Assembly: GCA_013139755.1 (NCBI GenBank) | Contig: WTAG01000367.1 | Span: forward strand, 1 to 9,074 | Length of the DNA stretch: 9,074 bases | Source of the DNA: Methylomarinum sp. | GTDB lineage: Bacteria > Pseudomonadota > Gammaproteobacteria > Methylococcales > Methylomonadaceae | Reading direction: 5' to 3' | Part shown: positions 6,381-9,074 of the stretch, piece after piece | How positions within the stretch are numbered: position 1 is the first letter of the stretch | Layout of the letters: each line of letters starts with the position of its first letter | Program-made: the position numbers and the translations under genes | Notes under the pieces: generated by a model | The model's database searches: none | Seen by the model: the letters and a program-made list of their open reading frames with translations, nothing else | Told to the model about the DNA's origin: nothing

Positions 6381-6936
6381 CTTTCAGGGCAACAAAGGCA
6401 GCTGATAAATAGTTGACCATTGACCATAAAGTCAAAATAGCCGCTATATACAGCAACCAATACCCCATTAAATTAATAGGTAAACCGAGCAAGTCATCTC
6501 TATATAGCAACAAAGTAATTGCTGACATCTGAGCGGTAGTTTTCCATTTACCTAATGACGAGACTTTAACAGTGGCTCGTTGTCCTATTTCGGCCATCCA
6601 TTCTCTTAAAGATGCAATTGTAATTTCCCTTCCAATAATTACTGCTGCAGCAATCGCCAAGGCAGCACTATCTTGCTCTTGAACAATTAACACCAAAACA
6701 ATTGCAACCATTAATTTATCTGCAACTGGATCAAGAAAGGCGCCAAATGCCGTCTCTAAACCCATTTTTCTTGCTAAATAACCATCTAACCAATCTGTCA
6801 ATGCCGCAAATATAAATATCAGCGCAGAGACCATATTTGCATATTCCCACGGGGAATAAAATATAACCGCCAATAAAGGAATTAAGGCAATACGTAAAAA
6901 TGTCAGATTTGTTGGTAAATTAAATTCAATGGCCAT
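6376..6936 (-). CDS. pgsA: CDP-diacylglycerol-glycerol-3-phosphate 3-phosphatidyltransferase
   Basis: This 186-residue inner-membrane enzyme makes phosphatidylglycerol phosphate from CDP-diacylglycerol and glycerol-3-phosphate, the committed step to phosphatidylglycerol and cardiolipin. The CDP-alcohol phosphotransferase signature is complete: D48-x2-D51-G52-x2-A55-R56-x8-G65-x3-D69-x3-D73. It starts with NLPTNLTFLRI, the usual N-terminus, and has several hydrophobic segments (about 17-46, 76-86, 90-101 and 155-181) fitting a polytopic membrane protein. The length matches E. coli PgsA (182). The ATG overlaps the end of uvrC by 11 bases, a common gammaproteobacterial arrangement, so translation is probably coupled to uvrC. 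Confidence 0.95.
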   Translation of the reverse strand: MAIEFNLPTNLTFLRIALIPLLAVIFYSPWEYANMVSALIFIFAALTDWLDGYLARKMGLETAFGAFLDPVADKLMVAIVLVLIVQEQDSAALAIAAAVIIGREITIASLREWMAEIGQRATVKVSSLGKWKTTAQMSAITLLLYRDDLLGLPINLMGYWLLYIAAILTLWSMVNYLSAAFVALKE

Positions 6937-8755
6937 CTTGGTGATGAAAGTTATCGTAAATTCGTTGTGCTAATTGTTTACTGATGCCGTCAATCCCTGC
7001 AAGCGCATCAACCCCTGCATTAGATACACCTTGTAAACCTCCAAACTGCTTTAATATAAGCTGCCTTCTTTTAGGTCCCAAACCAGTAATACTTTCTAAG
7101 ACTGATTCTTTTTTTGCCTTTGCTCTACGCTGCCTATGACCTGTTATTGCAAATCGATGTGCTTCATCCCTTATATGCTGAATTAATAATAAAGCACTGG
7201 CACCTGATGTAATATCCATAGGCTGCTCCTGATCGACCAGAATTAGCTTTTCCATACCCGCTTTCCGGTCCGGTCCTTTTGAAACACCCACTATCATAAC
7301 ATTATTTACCTCTAATTCTGCTAATGCCTTTTGTGCTTCGTTTACTTGCCCCTTTCCTCCATCAATTAAAAGGATATCTGGTGCTTGATGCTCACCTTTT
7401 TTCAGACGCTTAAAACGTCTATAAACCGCTTGATACATTGCTGCATAATCATCACCTGGTGTGATACCTTCAATATTAAACCGACGATAAGCAGATTTTA
7501 CAGGACCTTCCCTATCAAATACCACGCAAGATGCCACTGTTTGATCACCTTGGGTATTACTAATATCAAAACACTCCAGCCTTTTAGGTAGTTCTTTACA
7601 GCCTAATTCTTCTTGCAAACTTAGATAGCGCGCATAAATTCCTTGTTTATCAGATAATTTACTTAACAAAGAGTTTTCTGCATTGATCTAGGCCATTTGC
7701 AACCATTTTAATCGCTCACCCCTGACATTGACAGATATAGTCACCGAGTGATTGACCTGCTTAGCCAAAACTTCGCTTAACAATGCACTTTCATCCATTA
7801 AATGACTGACTATTAACTCATAAGGCGCTTGCCTTTCTAAGTAATATTGAGAAATAAATGCCTGTAACACATTTGCCGGCGTGTAATCATCGGTTATTTT
7901 AGGAAAAAAAAGCTTGTTACCTAAGTTTTGGCCATTACGAATAAAAAAAACTTGCACGCAGGCAACACCCGCTTTGGTTTCACAGGCGATAATATCTACA
8001 TCCCCCTTTTCCCCATGTACAAAATGTTTTTCTAATACCGTCCTTAGCCGTGTAATCTGATCACGGAAAACAACAGCCCGTTCAAACTCAAGATTCTTAG
8101 AAGCCGCCTCCATTTTATCTATCAATTGATCTATTAATAAATTCCCTTTGCCTTCAAGAAACAAAATCGTATTATTTAAATCTTCAGCATAACTTGCCTT
8201 ATCAATTAAACCTACACATGGTGCAGTACAGCGTTCTATTTGATACTGCAAACAAGGACGACTACGATTATTGTAATAAGAGTCATCACACTGCCTAACC
8301 GGAAATATCTTTTGTAATAACTTTAAGGTTTCTTTAACTGCACCCGCGCTGGGATAAGGCCCAAAATACCTTCCTCGCTTCTTCTTAGCACCACGATGCA
8401 AGGTAATTTGTGGGTAGTCGTGATAACTAGAGACAAACAGATATGGATAGGACTTATCATCACGAAGACAAATGTTATAACGTGGTTTATAGCGTTTTAT
8501 TTGCTGACTTTCCAGCAATAATGCTTCACCCTCTGTATGCGTTACCGTTATTTCTATAGAAACAATTTTAACCACCATCGCCTGTTGCTTTGGCGATGCC
8601 GTACTTCCCCTGAAGTAACTGGAAACTCGATTTTTTAGATTTTTGGCTTTTCCAATATAAATAATCTCGCCCTTATGATTCAGCATTTTATAAATGCCTG
8701 GGCGTTTAGTCAGGTTCTTTAGGAAATCCTTAATATCAAAATCTGAATTTGTCAT
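6926..8755 (-). pseudogene. uvrC: UvrABC excinuclease subunit C, interrupted by an in-frame amber stop
   Basis: UvrC makes both incisions around DNA lesions handed over by UvrAB. One frame runs 609 codons, against 610 residues in E. coli, broken only by TAG at codon 356. The first part (7688-8755, 355 residues) has the GIY-YIG nuclease (G20-I21-Y22, Y33-I34-G35, R43, E77), four cysteines C156, C168, C176 and C180 in the spacing of the reported Fe-S cluster, and the UvrB-binding UVR motif (about 204-239). The second part (6926-7687) has the RNase H-like nuclease, with aspartates in ECFDIS (codon 397), PGDDYAAM (435-436) and LLIDGGKGQ (465), and DEAHRF (His533), then the helix-hairpin-helix repeats. 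All expected residues are present, so the break is recent, an error, or suppressed. A possible TTG restart at 7669 has no clear ribosome site. The stop overlaps pgsA by 11 bases. Confidence 0.9.
7688..7690 (-). other. In-frame amber codon 356 of uvrC
   Basis: The coding strand reads WLQMA-TAG-INAENSLLSKL with no frame change on either side. UvrC proteins usually have a polar residue here, followed by x-N-A (for example WLEMAxxNA). A CAG or AAG codon is one base away from TAG, so a single substitution explains the interruption. Confidence 0.9.
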
Positions 8756-8764
8756 AACAAAATA

Positions 8765-8794
8765 TTTATCACACTAAGATACAAAAACATACAA
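8765..8794 (-). promoter_or_regulatory. Possible uvrC promoter
   Basis: On the coding strand TTGTAT (8794-8789) is followed after 18 bases by GATAAA (8770-8765), about 9 bases before the uvrC ATG. The match to sigma-70 boxes is weak and the predicted start would give a very short leader. No LexA-type CTG-N10-CAG operator is seen. Confidence 0.2.
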
Positions 8795-8809
8795 AAAGAG
8801 TAATCTTTT

Positions 8810-8873
8810 CTCACACAAAGCCCGCAAAGAAAGAAAAGAGTGCCTTCTGCTCTTCTCCGTGTCTTTGTGTAAG
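8810..8873. repeat. Imperfect inverted repeat between the uracil-DNA glycosylase gene and uvrC
   Basis: Left arm 8810-8840 and right arm 8850-8873 mirror each other: outer acacaaag (8813-8820) with ctttgtgt (8863-8870), inner aagag (8836-8840) with ctctt (8850-8854), and a 9-base loop. The arms differ in length by gaps in the middle. The right arm (ctccgtgtctttgtgt) resembles a dispersed non-coding repeat that I recall from environmental bacteria. It lies after the glycosylase stop and could act as a terminator; a short T run (8879-8884) lies just outside it on the + strand. Confidence 0.5.
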
Positions 8874-8914
8874 TTAGCTTTTTTCAATATTCCGACTTAA
8901 ATTGATGGCCAAAA

Positions 8915-9074
8915 TCATTTAATTAACGACCTAATCGTTTCAAAAATATCAGCAAACATTTCACTGTTTAATCGTTTAGTTTGCAAATTATAACGACTGC
9001 AATGATAAGAACTCACTAATATTTTTCCATCCGGTAAGGCATAAGTTTTATTATGACCAAATTTAGCCGTACTT
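8915..9074 (-). CDS. Uracil-DNA glycosylase, probable family 5 (UdgB-like), C-terminal end only
   Basis: These are the last 52 complete codons of a gene whose start lies beyond the right edge; the stop is TGA at 8917-8915. The residues FGHNKTYALPDGKILV, then SYHCSRYN, then TKRLNSEMFADIF follow the closing pattern of family 5 (UdgB-like) uracil-DNA glycosylases, in which an SYH-x-S motif is followed by N, T-G/K-RL and a final helix with M-F. The family removes uracil, and often other deaminated bases, from DNA and normally carries an Fe-S cluster, whose cysteines would lie outside the window. It is on the same strand as uvrC, 159 bases upstream. The assignment rests on a short stretch, so the exact family is less sure than the superfamily. 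Confidence 0.72.
   Translation of the reverse strand, partial: STAKFGHNKTYALPDGKILVSSYHCSRYNLQTKRLNSEMFADIFETIRSLIK

Noticed and set aside
7385..7591. 68-residue + strand frame inside uvrC
   Set aside because: It is antisense to the conserved RNase H domain of uvrC.
6926..7687. Frameshift as the cause of the uvrC split
   Set aside because: Both parts are in the same frame (codon positions agree across 7690 and 7669), so it is a substitution, not an indel.
7688..7690. Pyrrolysine or recoded amber in uvrC
   Set aside because: Nothing in the window suggests a recoding system; UvrC is not a known pyrrolysine protein, and TAG is the terminal stop of two neighbours.

Overview
The window looks like chromosomal housekeeping DNA from a fairly AT-rich gammaproteobacterium. 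The evidence is the uvrC-pgsA gene pair with overlapping ends, a bcp/PrxQ peroxiredoxin, a ZapE/AFG1-type ATPase and a CysJ-like diflavin reductase. The glutamate-synthase variant and the style of the palindromic intergenic repeats would fit a methanotroph-like (Methylococcales) lineage, but that is a recollection-based guess and cannot be proved from the sequence. There is no phage, IS, CRISPR, tRNA or rRNA signal, and no gene-free stretch over 300 bases. I do not see a clear undescribed multi-gene system; the most notable features are below.

Left part (1-3843, + strand): the window opens inside a large-subunit glutamate synthase (3Fe-4S cysteines, GXGXG domain, then an unusual C-terminal extension of about 200 residues). 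A 258-base spacer follows, holding a REPIN/MITE-like inverted-repeat element. Then comes a complete diflavin reductase (flavodoxin, FAD and NADPH domains) of the CysJ type. A nested hairpin separates it from the convergent zapE gene.

Middle (3844-5738): zapE and a tiny zinc-ribbon-like protein form a two-gene minus-strand unit with a TAATG stop/start overlap. The small gene is divergent from bcp, with only 4 bases between the two start codons, so each promoter must lie inside the opposite gene. A short palindrome of REP type lies between bcp and the convergent tetR gene.

Right part (5739-9074, - strand): reading leftward there is the C-terminal end of a uracil-DNA glycosylase, a 159-base gap with an imperfect inverted repeat, then uvrC, pgsA and a TetR-family regulator, all closely packed. 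uvrC is full length (609 codons) and conserved at every catalytic site, but an in-frame TAG at codon 356 cuts it in two. The split lies between the UvrB-binding half (3' incision) and the RNase H/HhH half (5' incision). TAG also ends zapE and bcp, so it acts as a normal stop in this genome. The interruption is therefore a recent nonsense mutation, a sequence error, or a site of suppression.
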